Assembly (NCBI GenBank): GCA_958496175.1
Contig: OY292279.1
Location: forward strand, 19,344,001-19,408,000
DNA length: 64,000 nucleotides
Direction of reading: 5' to 3'
From: Sisyra terminalis
Taxonomy: Eukaryota > Arthropoda > Insecta > Neuroptera > Sisyridae
The number at the start of each line of letters is the position of its first letter. The first letter of the stretch is position 1. Position numbers and translations under genes: made by a program. Of this stretch, positions 11,895 through 24,235 are shown piece by piece. Below the pieces are notes generated by a model. The model saw only the letters and a list, made by a program, of their open reading frames with translations, was not told the origin of the DNA and did not search any database.

Positions 11895-12425
11895 ATCTAG
11901 CTATGATTGGCTGAAGGTAGGAACATCCTTTCTTTATTTCCTTCAAAGTTCTTCCACTGATTTTCGATAATTCAGCTTTGATTGGCTGTTAGTGAAAAGG
12001 TCTTCTTTACGTTATCTTCATGTTTATTCATCAAATTTTCAATTATTCAGCTGTGATTGACTGAAGGTGAAAACATCCTCTTTTTGTTTTCTTCAAGGTT
12101 CTTCCACTGATTTTCGATCATCCACCTATGAGGATTTGGATGTCGGCGGAAATGCTTTCTCCTCATTTTCTTCAAGTTTCTTTAAATGATTTTCGATCAT
12201 TTAGCTGTGATTGGCTATTGGTGGGAACGTCCTATCTATGATATCTGCTAGATTCTTCCACTGATTTTCAATCACCCAACTATGATTGACTGAAGGTGGG
12301 AACGCCCTTTCTTTGTTTTCTGCTCGGTTCCTCCACTGACTTACGATCACCCAGCTGTGATTGTCTGTTGGTGTGAACAACTTCTCTACGTTTTCGGTTA
12401 GGTTCTTCTACTCGACATAATTAGT
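11895..12425 (+). repeat. Minisatellite, ~75-bp period, about 7 units
   Basis: Diverged tandem copies of a unit start with AGCTGTGATTGGCTGAAGGT, continue with GGGAACATCC and TTCTTCAAGGTTCTTCCACTG, and end with ATTTTCGATCA. Unit starts fall at about 11901, 11976, 12051, 12125, 12205, 12280 and 12355, so the period is close to 75 bp, with one unit slightly longer. It lies inside the TM3-TM4 intron. Confidence 0.85.
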
Positions 12426-13321
12426 TATTAGCCAACGATATAACCACCGATTTAATCAAAACTAAAGTATTTTTTTCTTAGTTCAGATACCATAAGTCTC
12501 ACATATTATTTTTTGAAAATGCAAACTTGGAGTCGAGAAAAATTTATAATATATTTGTGAATAAAATGTAAAATAATATTTAAACTTGGTATCAATAATA
12601 TCAAAACTATCACATTTTAATCATCTCTGTTTGTTAATTATTTAAATATGAAAAAGTGATATTTGTAGTTTTCTCAAACCCAATGCCTTAAATTTATTGT
12701 GATTTTGTTATACAAGGAAGAAAAAATCCTTTTTTCTAGAAAAAAACTTCTGAAGATTATAAATTAATTCATGATCATGATAATACTGCTAATTTTAATT
12801 GTCAATAGGCTGCAGCTTACTGAAATTTCTTAACTAGGATCAACGAGGACAATTCAATTTATTCCAACCCTTATGAAACCATCCAAATGCTTTACAATGC
12901 TAGGTATTTAGAATTTTGAATACCCGATTTAAATTTTTTCCTCTTTTTATGCGTTTTTACATATTCTGTACTACCTTATATTAAAATAACTATGTAAACG
13001 TATGCTTATACTAGTTTATATGTAAATGATATACCTTAATCTCTTCGTATTATTTTAAGCAATCATCTCATTTATTATTTCATAAATGCATCAAAATCGG
13101 TTAAATGTGATATATTTAATCTGATATTATGATACAATTATATTTAAAAAGTAGAAATACTTCAATCCAATATTGAAAATGGATACTCAGATATCCAGGT
13201 AGGAAATGAGGGAAACAATTATAAAAAAATTAGAATATATAATTTGTAAAATATTAATCGATTATCGAACGATAGATAAAGAAACCTGTAATCTAAAAAA
13301 GAGTGTAAAATAATTACTTAC
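12426..13321. other. Receptor intron, no gene seen
   Basis: A+T-rich unique DNA between the minisatellite and the TM3 exon donor. Nothing coding was recognised. Confidence 0.55.
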
Positions 13322-13482
13322 AGAAAAAGTCGACTTCCCAATGATGTTTCCGTTACAGGAATTAAATTTAAGTTATCTCGAAACTGGGCATACATATGGT
13401 GGGCCATGGCGACCATCCAGCAAAGAGCAGCCAAACGGACATAATGAATGCCACTTGCCAAAGCCAGACAAACCTGGGGGTC
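13322..13482 (-). CDS. Class B/Methuselah-like GPCR, exon for TM3 and second intracellular loop
   Basis: This 161-nt exon follows an acceptor (TTTTGTTTTAG) in phase 0, matching the phase-0 end of the exon at 38913-39018. It closes with a strong donor (CT|GTAAGT) in phase 2, matching the TM4 exon. It reads DPQVCLALASGIHYVRLAAL, then CWMVAMAHHMYAQFRDNLN. The Cys near its start is in the place of the conserved TM3 Cys that pairs with extracellular loop 2. A GT inside the exon (ATTCCT|GTAACG) is a weaker donor that would break the phase with the TM4 exon, so the later donor was chosen. The receptor would lie in the plasma membrane. Confidence 0.88.
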
Positions 13483-14718
13483 CTAAAACAAAAGCAAACG
13501 AAAAATCAATATACTCAGATGAACTCCACACAATACGAATCAACTGTAATTTCCACTTAGAAAGCTTACAACCCTTCAAATTCAATGGTTCACTCATTCG
13601 AGAGTTACTCAAACGTTACATTATTACGTTGACTTGTTTATATCTTACGAAAGACTTTCGAGGTAGAAATACAAATTTGTATTTAGTCGCGTGGTTCTAG
13701 GGTGCTTTATAAGTGTACCAACAACTTCTTAACGAAATTATAATCGGAATTAGAAACACGTTGTTGGCGGTTCTCGACGAACTTACGAAAACTTTTAACA
13801 AATTCTGCGAAACACCTACAATTGTAAGTCGAAAGTTTTTCTGTCAACTTTCCCACAATATCAACGATTAAATCTTATTGTTAGAGCTTAATAATGAGAA
13901 AAGTAAAGAAAGAGATGAGATGTATTGGATAGAACATAAAAACGTTGCGAAAATCTTTGTTAAGCCACATAGTTTTGTTCTTGAAGATCTTATTAATGAA
14001 TCTTTTAGGTATATTAAAAAGCAAATATTAAATATATTTGAAAATCAAAAATTTACTCTTCAACTAGTGTCCGAAATTCTTATTGATTTAAGACAATCAT
14101 TTTGTTCAAGACTTCATTTTGAGGATAGTACAATCAAAAAACTATTTATTTTTGAAATGGAAATTTGTCATTAAAGGCAGGTATTGTTACATCTAGATGG
14201 TGAAATTTTCCTTGCAGATTTTTTTTTCTGGAGAAGAGAAAAAAATTACGTGATTTCACCTAAGAACAGATATGTAGGAAGTATTCAACAGATACATTTT
14301 AATCATTAGATAGCTCTCTCCAGGATATAGTTAATCCTAAACGATTTTACAAACGATTTCGCCTTATACAGTCAGGAAATTAAGTTTATCTATTTTCAAA
14401 ATAAATTAATAGCCAAAAGTTATTTTTGATTTTTAGATATACCAAAAGTTAAGTTTTAAAGATATACCTTTTGACCCTTTAACACTGATATTAAGAGGTC
14501 TTTATCACCATGTTTGATTTTTCAATCCAAAACGCAATTTTTTCCTTAACCTATTGAACCACCGTTTTGTTAAAACTAAATTATCTATATTCTTATAGGA
14601 AATCAAATTTTCTACAAAAAATGTCTGATTGTAAGTTTTCGTTAGTCCAATCGTTTCCTTATAATCGACTTTGAACATTGACTTGTTAATTTTGGAATTT
14701 TGTAACTAATAATCGAAT
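13483..14718. other. Receptor intron, no supported gene
   Basis: This is the 3' end of the 25.4-kb intron. A 98-codon open frame on the plus strand at 13878-14174 (MLELNNEKSKERDEMYW...) has some coding flavour but no recognised domain, splice borders or matching neighbour. It may be a transposon remnant. Confidence 0.45.
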
Positions 14719-15373
14719 TAGTGTCCGACCAAAACTAGTTTTAACGACCGAAATTGAATTTCAGCATTAGTTTCAGTTTCGGTCGAAACTTTCATTTAAG
14801 GTGATGTTTTCGTAAGAAATAATTGTTAATATAATAAGTAAATTTTTACTTTTAAATCTTATTGGTATTTGTTTTTCATCGATTTATTATTAAATACCCT
14901 ATTTGAGATAATCATTAACATAACCTATTATTACCACTATTTGTTTTCAAATAAATTATTCATGCTGAAATAAGGGGTAGATTTGAAAAAAATGCATCTA
15001 AAATTTCTTATTAATATTAATTACAAATAGCATAAATTAAAAAAAAAAGTTTCAAACAAAATTACTCTTTGGTTAATATGCTTAGGTACACAAAAAAGAA
15101 AGTACTTTTTCGTATATCTTAGAAATAAAATAATTTATTCTAAACATTGGTCAATTTTCTTTGAAACTGAAGAAAAAAATAAACATAATTTTAATGAGCT
15201 GAAAATTATCAGCATTCATAATTGAAGAATCTAATATTAAAAGAGAGAAACAATAACTTATCAACATTTTCATTTTATGAATTTAGTTTTGGTTTTGGTC
15301 GTAGTTTCGGCTTGACAATAGCCGAAACTGAAATCCGATTTTTGGCCAAAACTGAAAGTTTGGTCGGACACTA
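14719..15373. mobile_element. TIR element, hAT-like, TAGTGTCCGACC ends
   Basis: The termini are inverted: TAGTGTCCGACCAAAACT on the left and GTTTGGTCGGACACTA on the right. They are flanked by AATCGAAT and AAACGAAT, a 7-of-8 match that fits an hAT-type duplication. Both ends also carry internal GAAACTGAAA/TTTCAGTTTC blocks. There is no transposase ORF. A second member of the family is at 37053-38025. A TA duplication (Tc1/mariner type) is the alternative reading of the same ends. Confidence 0.7.
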
Positions 15374-16140
15374 AAACGAATTGATTTTGAAAGCATTAGT
15401 ATTTATTCTTAAAGGAATTATTAAATGTTCTACAAAAAAAGGTTTCTTAGCATTGAAACAATAATTTCTTAAATCCAATTTTATCTGAATCACATTTCAT
15501 CTTACGTAGATCGCAATCCTGTGCTAGATGTACAGCTCCACGTATTGAGTGTAAGAAGTAAGCTGGGCCAAAAAAATAGTTATTAAAAATATTAATCAGG
15601 ATGAAGAAAATATATTGTGAATTTTTGAGCCCTAAATAATATCAGGTTAAGAAGTCTATTATCGCAATTTTAGACTTTTTAATCAAAAGTTCATTTTTTT
15701 CTTAAAACTTTGGAACCATCTATCTTTAAAAATCATAAATCATATATTCTTAAATAAAATTAAATGCTCTACAAAAATGGTCCCAAAGAAAAAACTTTCT
15801 TTTCTTATTGTTATTAAAGGTCAAAGTTGAAGTTATAATAAAATACCGTTCTTTTTGCTATAAGCTGTTTTTTATTAGATAGAAAATTTAATGTTTTACG
15901 TTAAAGATATTCGTAACTTAATTGATAAAACCACAAAAATATGATTCTTTAAGAAAATATACAAATTTCGCTCCTACTTAATAACCTTCGTCAGTAATAA
16001 AATTCTAATGTAAAAAATAAAATGAAAAGAGGCCAATGATAAAGGTTCTATTATAAGAAAACTGTTGATCTGACGAAAATTAACAATTAAATATTTTTGT
16101 AGATCATTCAATGCACTTCAAGAATAAATGTTATATAATG
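15374..16140. other. Receptor intron, no gene seen
   Basis: A+T-rich sequence without open frames of note. Confidence 0.5.
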
Positions 16141-16310
16141 TACTGGTGGCCGAGTGGTCAAGGTATTCGCTTCAAAACTGGTAAGTGTTGAGTTCGATCC
16201 TCTTATTGAGCAAATTTTTGATATTTCTCAATTTCGAATTTTTATTAACATTATTAACGATTACGGATTTATTATAGTTAAAGACTGAAGTAGTCATAAA
16301 GCGACGGTAA
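16141..16310 (+). mobile_element. tRNA-derived SINE, copy 3
   Basis: One of the best-preserved copies. The head is TACTGGTGGCCGAGTGGTCA, then TTCAAAACTGGTAAGTGTTG, then the B box AGTTCGATCC. The body is TTTTTGATATTTCTCAATTT, and near the end ATAAAGCGACGGTAAATAAG. The tail is A-rich. Confidence 0.85.
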
Positions 16311-18413
16311 ATAAGAGAAAAAAATGTTGTTTAGTTATTTTAGTATGATGGTTCAAAAGTTTTGAGAACAAAATACGCTTTAAATTAAAAATTACGATCT
16401 TAGACTTCTTGTATCAATTTTGAGGAATCAAAAGTTCTTCTTTTTTTGACATTCCGAATAATATTTTTGATATACCTTTTAAAAATAATTGTTTCTTCGA
16501 CCCAGCCTAATGTATTTATAAAAATATATCTAGTTCTTCCCATTTTACCTTCTTATAAAAAGGTTGCCATTCATGGCTCATTGGTTATTACCAATTTTTC
16601 TGTGTTTTGTATCTCGTATATTTTCTAGAAAAACTTTATTTTTCAGTAAAAGTTTTTTCAATAAAGTTTCGTTTATTTAACAAATTTTGAGAAACACGTA
16701 TACAAATTTTATGCTCTAAAACTCTTGACTACTGTTATCTGAAAGTATTATTCGTGTTTAACTTTCTTCAAAAAGTATTACAAAGTAAATATTTGACATT
16801 TTTAAATTTTCTTCCGCTTAAATTCGAACAGCAATCAATAGTTTAATTTGCCAATAGCATCATTGGTTGTAATCAATGAATGAATTCAAAAATCGCAATT
16901 AACTGTTAAATCGCCTTAAATGCATCCCTTCCGCCATTGCACCATTATCTCGACCGAAGCCACAATAACATTGCAACTTCCGATAGCAACGATTTAAGTT
17001 CCATCAATTGAGCTTTCAAGCTCATTTTCAACCGCAATTAAATTTAATTATAGTTTCATGTTCGAAGATAATTGAAACAATCGCTCGAAACCATTCCCAA
17101 CCCTAGCCCATCCCCAATTCAGCGTCTCTTCACTTGCCTTTTTATTTTTAGCATTTAATTTTATTAAAACTAATTAAATAAGCTCCATTTATAATACAGT
17201 TGACATCGTGTGCTTGGTTGGCTACTTGGTTCATTTGTTTTGTTTGTTGATCGATTTTCACGTGTTTATTTTATCATCAAGCGACCATTTTATCATACTT
17301 TAATGAAATTACGAGTCTCACGTGGTTTCCATATTCGCCACTTGCACAATGTGTAAACTTTTAAGAATATTATATATTACTATGTTGTGTACAGTATACA
17401 CATACTACAAAGCATAAACTATCAAGTATAGAATATAAACAAACGACAACCAACAACTCAGCATCCATTAGTGGCGCTGATGCTATAAATTGTCCTTACC
17501 ATCCGTTAATATTTTAATGACTAGGTACCAACTTAATGACAAAGTTTAACTTAAATTTCGAACAACTTATTAATAAACTTAGTTTAAAAAAAACTATTTT
17601 CAAATTGATTTGTATCCAAAAATAATCATTCTAGAGGAACAAAATCTATTATGCAACTAAAATACTGTTTATGTAATATTTTCTTTGAAGATACGAAGGG
17701 TCAATCACGAAATAGTTATAAAGTAGATGCCCTAAAGTGAAAGAAAATTGTAGTATAAACATTAAAATTTCCTTTTTTTTGTGTCAAAGGTTAATTTTGA
17801 AATATTAATTACGCTAGATGGCTTGAGGTAGGAGCTCATTTTGCCGTGAATAACAGATAAATCGTTCATAGCGTAGAAAACAGAATTATTTTACTATTAA
17901 AACTATAATAAACTGTAACTACTTTTTAACGTACTTTAAGTCCATCTATAGAAAAAAATAATTAGTCACTTAAGGCACTAATTTTGAACAACATAAAAAT
18001 GATCTCAGAAAGACTATAAATAATTAAAGTAACGAATTATTAAATATTTATCTCAATAAGATTTATGAAATGAGGTTAAATTTTAAAATTTTAGCAACAC
18101 TACCTTTGAAATGCAACTCGAATTGTTCCAAAACGACATTTAAAAATGATATGAGTAATTGAAATATTGATTAATTCTTCAAGTAACTTTATAATATTTA
18201 AAGTAATATTAATAATAATCTCTAATAGAGCATATGCATTTTTTTTAAATATTTTTATCCGAAAAAAGACATTATTACAATGAAGAAACCCCGATTTATA
18301 GTTAAGTAAAACTTGTGTTTTAGCAGAAAAAAGTTTTAATTTTAATGACAAAATTAGAGTCCGAAAGCGAAAAGCGTGCTTATGGGTCTTCTGTGACGTC
18401 ATAGTACGCATCA
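16311..18413. other. Receptor intron, no gene seen
   Basis: Unique A+T-rich DNA. The part from 16800 to 17500 is less biased and lacks obvious repeats, so it could hold regulatory sequence, but nothing specific is recognisable. Confidence 0.5.
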
Positions 18414-19199
18414 GTACTTGTCAGGGTGTCTGCACTCTATGCGTAAATGTGGCCAAAAAGAAGGGCCAGGGCCGTCGTTTCTAGTTCATTGTTAGTGACC
18501 ATTTTCTCTAGAACGTCTGGCACGATTTGGTACAAGGAACTGATACGTTTATACAACTCTATAGTAATGGTTTGAATCATTGCTAATTTTTAATTATCAA
18601 TAATGAACATGAAAATATATTATAATAAGATATCTGAAAATACAGAATACAAAAAGCTATTTTATTTAATGATAATCAAATTTAATAATTATAATTAATT
18701 ATAAATAAATAATATTACTTATACAAAGTTTTAAGATAGTTAACATGATAAATATTTTAAATATTAGCTAAAAAATAACAGTTAGTAACTGTCTGCAACT
18801 GAAAAATATAATAAATATAAGTAATTTGGGCTTTTAGACTTTGATCAAGAACTTTGATTTTCATCTTGGTTCATATCATATTATCTTCAAAACCGAATAT
18901 ATATGATCTTTTACTATTGTAATAAAAACCTGCCACATTACTCATTTCATCAAACGAAAGCACAAATCCGTTCGTCATTAGAACCATTTCAAAATAAGTA
19001 TTTCAAATTAAGAAATATAGTAAGGTATGACTCCTGGTTATAGAGCATTTATATTTGATGAAAAACGGTATACGTAACAATACGTAGCAAGTTCGAATAA
19101 TGTATCTTCTCAAAAACAATAGCAGAGCTGTTTTTCTCTGTTTGCGAAATACTGTTTCCAGTTTATAATTTAGTCTTCTGTAGTTCCTACACTTCATTT

Positions 19200-19338
19200 C
19201 TTTTGTTCCCCAGTACTCTTATCCGATGCTGATTGAGACTGTCTTTCTGTTATTAGTACATCTTGAGGATATGATTCTTCGACGTCTTCGTAATTTTCTG
19301 GTTGGGATAATTCAATGGCAATGAAGTTAAGATCTAAA
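19200..19338 (-). pseudogene. Coding remnant inside the 18422-21420 transposon
   Basis: On the minus strand, after a plausible acceptor (ACTTTTTAG-like tract ending in AG near 19336), an open segment reads IELSQPENYEDVEESYPQD and then TERQSQSASDKSTGEQKK, stop. It is acidic and polar, of the style of linker regions in transposon-encoded DNA-binding proteins (for example MADF or Myb/SANT types), but no domain is actually visible. Further coding-like pieces continue toward 19010 in other frames. Function is not assignable. Confidence 0.35.
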
Positions 19339-19653
19339 AGTTCAATTTAAAGTTATTAAGATTGTAATATGTTCATTGATATAATAATTGTTCGTATTCT
19401 AAAAAACAATATTTTGAATATTGAAAAACTATTTCTCCTTCATATTAGTAAAGTTTTATTCTATCACATTATATTTTTTTCATTATGAATAGACAAATTT
19501 AAACAATTTTTTCTTTTGAATAATTTTGTTTAATACAATGAAGTTTAATTGTTGCTTTCATATTATTAGTTTTACATATTAAACAGAGTACCAATTGTAT
19601 ACAATATATGGCTTTTAAATATAAAATTTGTGTATATTATTTCAAAATTCATT

Positions 19654-20362
19654 TGGGTAATTAGGTAATTACGAATGGATATATTTTTTCAAAAAGAAAA
19701 TATGGTTGGCCATGAGTTCTGGCCCTAATTGCCTGTAATGTAAATTGTATATTGTCCTTATAATAATAATTTAAGTTTTTTTTTTTGGGCGCTAAGTACG
19801 TTAGGCTCTAGGTACCAAAGGGGCAAGCGACCAAAGGGTTATATAATATTACACGGAGCAAAAGGACTGTGCAAAAGAAACTTAAAAAAAATTTTTCTTA
19901 TATGAAAAAAACGTGCAATATAAAGTTTGTATTAACGAGCAATTGGGCCAGAATTCATGGCCACCCATACTTTTTTTGGATAAATATTTACTAATTTTAT
20001 AAATTTCATATGGGTAACTATGGCAATTACATATATTTATTCAAAAAAAAGTATGGGTGGCCATGAATTCTGGCCCAATTGCTCGTTAATACAAACTTTA
20101 TATTGCACGTTTTTTCATATAAGAAAAAAAAATTTTAAGTTTCTTTTGCACAGTCCTTTTGCTTCGTGTAATATTATATAACCCTTTGGTCACTTGCCCC
20201 TTTGGTACCTAGAGCCTAACGTACTTTGGGCCCAAAAAATAACTTAAATTATTATTATAAGGACCATATACAAATTACATTACAGGCAATTAGGGCCAGA
20301 ACTCATGGCCAACGAGTTTTTTTTAAATAAATATATTTATTTGTAATTACCATAGTTACCTA
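19654..20362. repeat. Large palindrome of nested inverted repeats
   Basis: Two arms of roughly 320 bp are near-perfect inverted copies, separated by under 60 bp. Each arm is itself bounded by inverted ends: GGCCATGAGTTCTGGCCC on the outside, and GGGCCAGAATTCATGGCC towards the middle. The structure therefore looks like two head-to-head copies of one ~270-bp MITE (about 19704-19976 and 20044-20312). GGGTAACTATGGCAATTAC-like sequence lies both in the centre and at the outer flanks. Non-coding. Confidence 0.8.
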
Positions 20363-21608
20363 TATGAACCTAAAAATAATAATAAAGAAATTTTAAGCCA
20401 ATTTTAAATTTTAAATATTAAGTTAATTTAGGTTGGAACTCGATTCAACACATAATTGTAATTAATATTAAGCAACTGCAAAACTTAACTGTTACAAAAT
20501 ATTGTTTTCCCAATTTTTCTTTTCTTTGAGAGCAAACCTTATAAAATAAAATAAAACTGTATCAATGATTTGAAGGAGAAAAAATGGCTTTACAATTCTA
20601 AATAGCGATAAAAGGAATAAAAACCTATCAGTCGTTTTGTATTATTAAACATTACGAAGATGTTTGAATTAAATTGAATATTAATTCTGACTTACCAGAA
20701 AAATCATTATAAGCAAATATTTTCCATTGCATATAACGCCAAAAAATTGTTGATGTAAATTTTCAAAATATGGTTATTATTATCAGTATTATTGGAATTT
20801 TAAATTGCTCCAATTCACTGTTGTCGCCAATAAAAATTATTCCTCAAATCTTCTGATAGCGAACGGTGTTTTTTGCATACCAAAACGCAACACTACATTT
20901 TCTTCACATAATTAAAACGTTAACCAAAAACTAATAATAAAAATAGAAATGTATGAAAAAGAAAACCAAGTATAAGAATTTTACTATACCTGGATAATAA
21001 GTTTCACCGTACATGTAAATGTACATTAAAATTCGTTATATTTAATTTAATGACTTAATTTAGTTACTGTACTTCAGTGTTTAATGTCATTAAATGTTTG
21101 TCGTCACTAAGATTTTAAAAAGCAAAGACAATTCATATTTGAAATTTCATTATTAGTCAAATAATTGCTAAAAATAGTTATATTTTTGATCACTAGAGGT
21201 ATTGCAGTATTCATAAAATGATTGTAGACTACAATAACCATGAAGTAAAATACGAAACATATATTTTATAACAGACAAGTGACCAACTAAATACAGGGGA
21301 ATACAAATTTCCTGTCTGAAATCATGTGTTTCTCTCTTTGAATGAAAAATTGTATAGCGTTATGTCGCTTTTTGGCCCTGCTGTTTACGCCACAATTTCC
21401 TATGAAGTGCAGACACCCTGGTACTTGTATTGAAACTGAGATAAGAACAAATCATTGAGCGGTTAACATAGAAACAGTAATAATTTACACAATTTTTGAC
21501 ATTCTTCACAATTTTTCGCAAAGGAAAACATTTTTGTTACCTTAAAACTATTGATTATTAATTTCTCCCTCAAGAATACAGGTGGTGTAGATTATAAATG
21601 GTTTAATC

Positions 21609-21905
21609 CAGAGGTGGGCAAACTTAATACTGATATGATCGACAATAATTTTTTTTATTGAGATAAGATCCACTTCGAAAAATAAATTAAATTAAAATCA
21701 AATGCCAATTATAATATAAAACAAGTAGGAGGAAGTATTATTTAGAAACACAATTTGAGAATCGGTAATATCCATTGGAGAATAGATGCGTGTTAATTTT
21801 AAAATTCAAGTTTTATTGTATGCAAAATTTTTAGTACTCATTTTCAATTAAAAGGGTTGAAAAAAATATTTAAAATGTCTGCGGTCGACCGTTTGCCCAT
21901 CTCTG
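21609..21905. mobile_element. hAT-like MITE, 297 bp
   Basis: The termini are CAGAGGTGGGCAAACTTAAT and the complement of CAGAGATGGGCAAAC. The flanks are GTTTAATC (21601-21608) and GTTTAAAC (21906-21913), a 7-of-8 target duplication. Terminal blocks (TCGACAATAATTTTT near the left, GTCGACC near the right) match the 861-bp element at 2617-3477, of which this is a shorter deletion-type relative. Confidence 0.85.
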
Positions 21906-21913
21906 GTTTAAAC

Positions 21914-23309
21914 CATTAATATAATATTTAAACAACCCTTGTGTTAATGTACATTTGCCTCAAAAATCGCTTACGTAATTTTACAGTTTCGTATTGTGAC
22001 GTCATTTTAATGCTGGGCCAATAAAATATCGTCTTATGCATTTTTAAATTACCGATTTTTTTTTGAATTTTTGAATGAATATTTCTTTAATTTTATCAAG
22101 TAAGTATAAAAATGAACAGCTTTTTTATAATTTGGTATTAAGTTTGAGCATGTTTAAGACATTTTTAATTATTTTTAGATCATATACATTAGATCTATTA
22201 AGCTTTCGTACTTATAATCTAAAAAGTCTTGCCAAACGTCTATGGTGCTACAAGAGAAAAAACAAGATTAATCAACGCAAAGCTTTTAACAGCAGCTTTT
22301 ACTATGTCTCTTCAATTGACATCTATCATTTGTTTCCGAAAACAATTGATTTGTTACAGACGTTTTGATTAGTCAACTGTCTTGGTTCAATTAAAACAAT
22401 AGACAAATTGTTTTAGGAACCATTTGCAGGAACAATTGACTGTCTATTTCACTTTGTTTTTTATTCAGTACACATAAATCTTTTATAAAAAGCTTTTACC
22501 CGCCATTTTCATTTTGTTTTTGTCGCCTTTTTTAATAAAAAACAAAGGAGACAATATTTTTAAAGAAGGTTTAGAAACACTTTCCCAGTAAATATTCATT
22601 TATACATTCGCACACTACAACGGATGATAAAAGCGACCCGTGTAATTTTACAAGTAGTTGATTGGTAGAAGTTTTATAGTTTTTTGAGCTTTCGTGAAAA
22701 CGTGTCACTTTACAGTCCATATAAAGCTTGATGTTCAACTTGCTCTTGAGCAAAAGTTATAAAATTATAAAGTGTTCCTTGAAATTGTGAGGGAAAAATA
22801 TTCTTCATGGAATTTGTTATTGAAGGAAAGTATCGATTTTCAACACCTGTAGAGTCAAGTAAATAGGGAGTATTACTGATTTTTTTTTTCTTTTTTTATA
22901 TCATATGAAGGTTAACAATATTTGTAAGCAATATTTTTCTATAATTCCTAATCTATATCTATATTGTCACCAAAGTTAATATTAAAGTAATAAATGAAAA
23001 TAAAAAAAGTTTATTTTAACTCTTGAAAATATTATATTTATCTAGATATTTACTTGAAAATATCAATTTCAAATCTTACGAGACTGACCTAAAAGATTTT
23101 GTTTTATTTTCTATGCTGTATTTTATACACTAACTAGTAAGTACGAAGGTTGGTTGGTAGGTAATAAATACTGTTCTTGAAAATTTGCACTGCTCTTCTT
23201 CATACACTCATCCGAGTCTATGATGGAAAGCTTTTAAACACAGAGCTTTCAATAACCATTTGCGGTTGTGGTTTCCGTAATTTGACATAGTGGCTTTCAG
23301 TGTCTCGAT
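21914..23309. other. Receptor intron, no supported gene
   Basis: A+T-rich DNA. A plus-strand open frame of 97 codons at 22075-22368 has no recognisable domain. A short inverted repeat (AACAATTGA... / ...ACAATTGACTGTC) lies near 22380-22450. Confidence 0.4.
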
Positions 23310-23329
23310 AGAGAGAGACGAGACGAGAC

Positions 23330-23640
23330 GGGATACGACAAAAAGGATGTCACTTTGACTCGCTTCGAATTTCTTGCCGTTTCAATAGTGAAGAGATATT
23401 TTGAAATTTATCGCATTTAATGTATGGCACTCGAACTTCACCAACTGGAATTGCTAATACGTGCTTTCCAGCTTTGTCTTTCCTCATGCCAACAGATTTA
23501 ATTCGAGTCATGCCATCTCACTTTCGGGTTGAATAAATTACGGTTGCATATGTGTCTGGACAACATACGGATGCTCTTTCATCGTCAATGATGTAGTCAG
23601 AGGTTGGAATGTTTGCGATCGACAAATGAATATTCATGAA
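23330..23640 (-). pseudogene. Unidentified protein-coding remnant
   Basis: A minus-strand frame of about 95 codons is interrupted by only one stop, a TGA after YATVIYSTRK that could be a decayed CGA. It reads DYIIDDERASVCCPDTYA, then DGMTRIKSVGMRKDKAG, then KHVLAIPVGEVRVPYIKC, then KFQNISSLLKRQEIRSESK, stop. The composition (balanced charge, CC pair, fewer A+T codons) is far from the random frames nearby. There is no clear splice acceptor or start, so it may be a processed pseudogene, a transposon ORF or a captured gene. I do not recognise the family and assign no function. Confidence 0.45.
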
Positions 23641-24070
23641 TATTCCCATACTCAAATATCACTACGTTTTGTTGTCTCAATGTTTCGATTCAACTCGATT
23701 TAATTACTAACATTACGTATAAATCCAATCCATCCAGCTTGAAACACCCGTTATTGTAGTTGGCTCTGATTAAAATTCCCAAGCCGTCTGGATTTATCAA
23801 ATTTTTAATATTAAAGTCATTATCCTTTTGTATAGTGAATATTAAAGTTTATGATTCTAGCACTTTTCCCGATAATTTTCCATCTAAATAAATAAATAAA
23901 AAAACGAAAAAGATGGAAAATGCTTATTTATTTTCTAATGAATTGATAATTGAAACATAGCTCATCAAAAAACAGATGAAAACTCAATGCAAAGGTGGAA
24001 TGATTGAATATTTTATTAAACTATAAATTAGATGAAAATTATAATATAATAATAAATAGAATATAAATAG

Positions 24071-24235
24071 TCTACTGGTGGACGAGTGGTCTAGGTGACC
24101 GTTCTGAAACCGGTAGGTGTTGGGTTCGATCTTTGTATCGAGCAAATTATCAACATTTCTCGATTACTGATTTTTATTAGCCCTTTAGTCACTAAAGACC
24201 ATGGTAGTAATAAAGTGACGAAAAAGAATAATAAA
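24071..24235 (+). mobile_element. tRNA-derived SINE, copy 4
   Basis: The head is TCTACTGGTGGACGAGTGGT with an intact GGTAGGTGTTGGGTTCGATC B-box region. The body runs through TATCGAGCAAATT and ACTAAAGACCATGGTAGTAA to an A-rich tail. Confidence 0.85.

Larger units (their letters stand above)
18422..21420. mobile_element. DNA transposon of 3.0 kb, CAGGGTGTCTGCACT ends
   Basis: Perfect 15-bp inverted termini (CAGGGTGTCTGCACT) extend imperfectly through AGGGCCA-containing blocks. An exact 8-bp direct repeat GTACTTGT flanks it (18414-18421 and 21421-21428). The CAG start and 8-bp duplication suggest the hAT superfamily, though no transposase catalytic motif can be read. Inside are a coding-like exon remnant (19200-19338, minus) and a large palindrome (19654-20362). 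It lies in the 25.4-kb receptor intron. Confidence 0.88.

Noticed and set aside
13341..13700. 119-codon plus-strand ORF overlapping the TM3 exon
   Set aside because: It is the antisense shadow of the receptor exon at 13322-13482; the minus-strand reading has splice signals and TM3 motifs.
16141..16215. Possible real tRNA gene
   Set aside because: The A and B boxes are present, but the body cannot form a tRNA cloverleaf and the same sequence recurs with a common non-tRNA body, so it is a SINE head.
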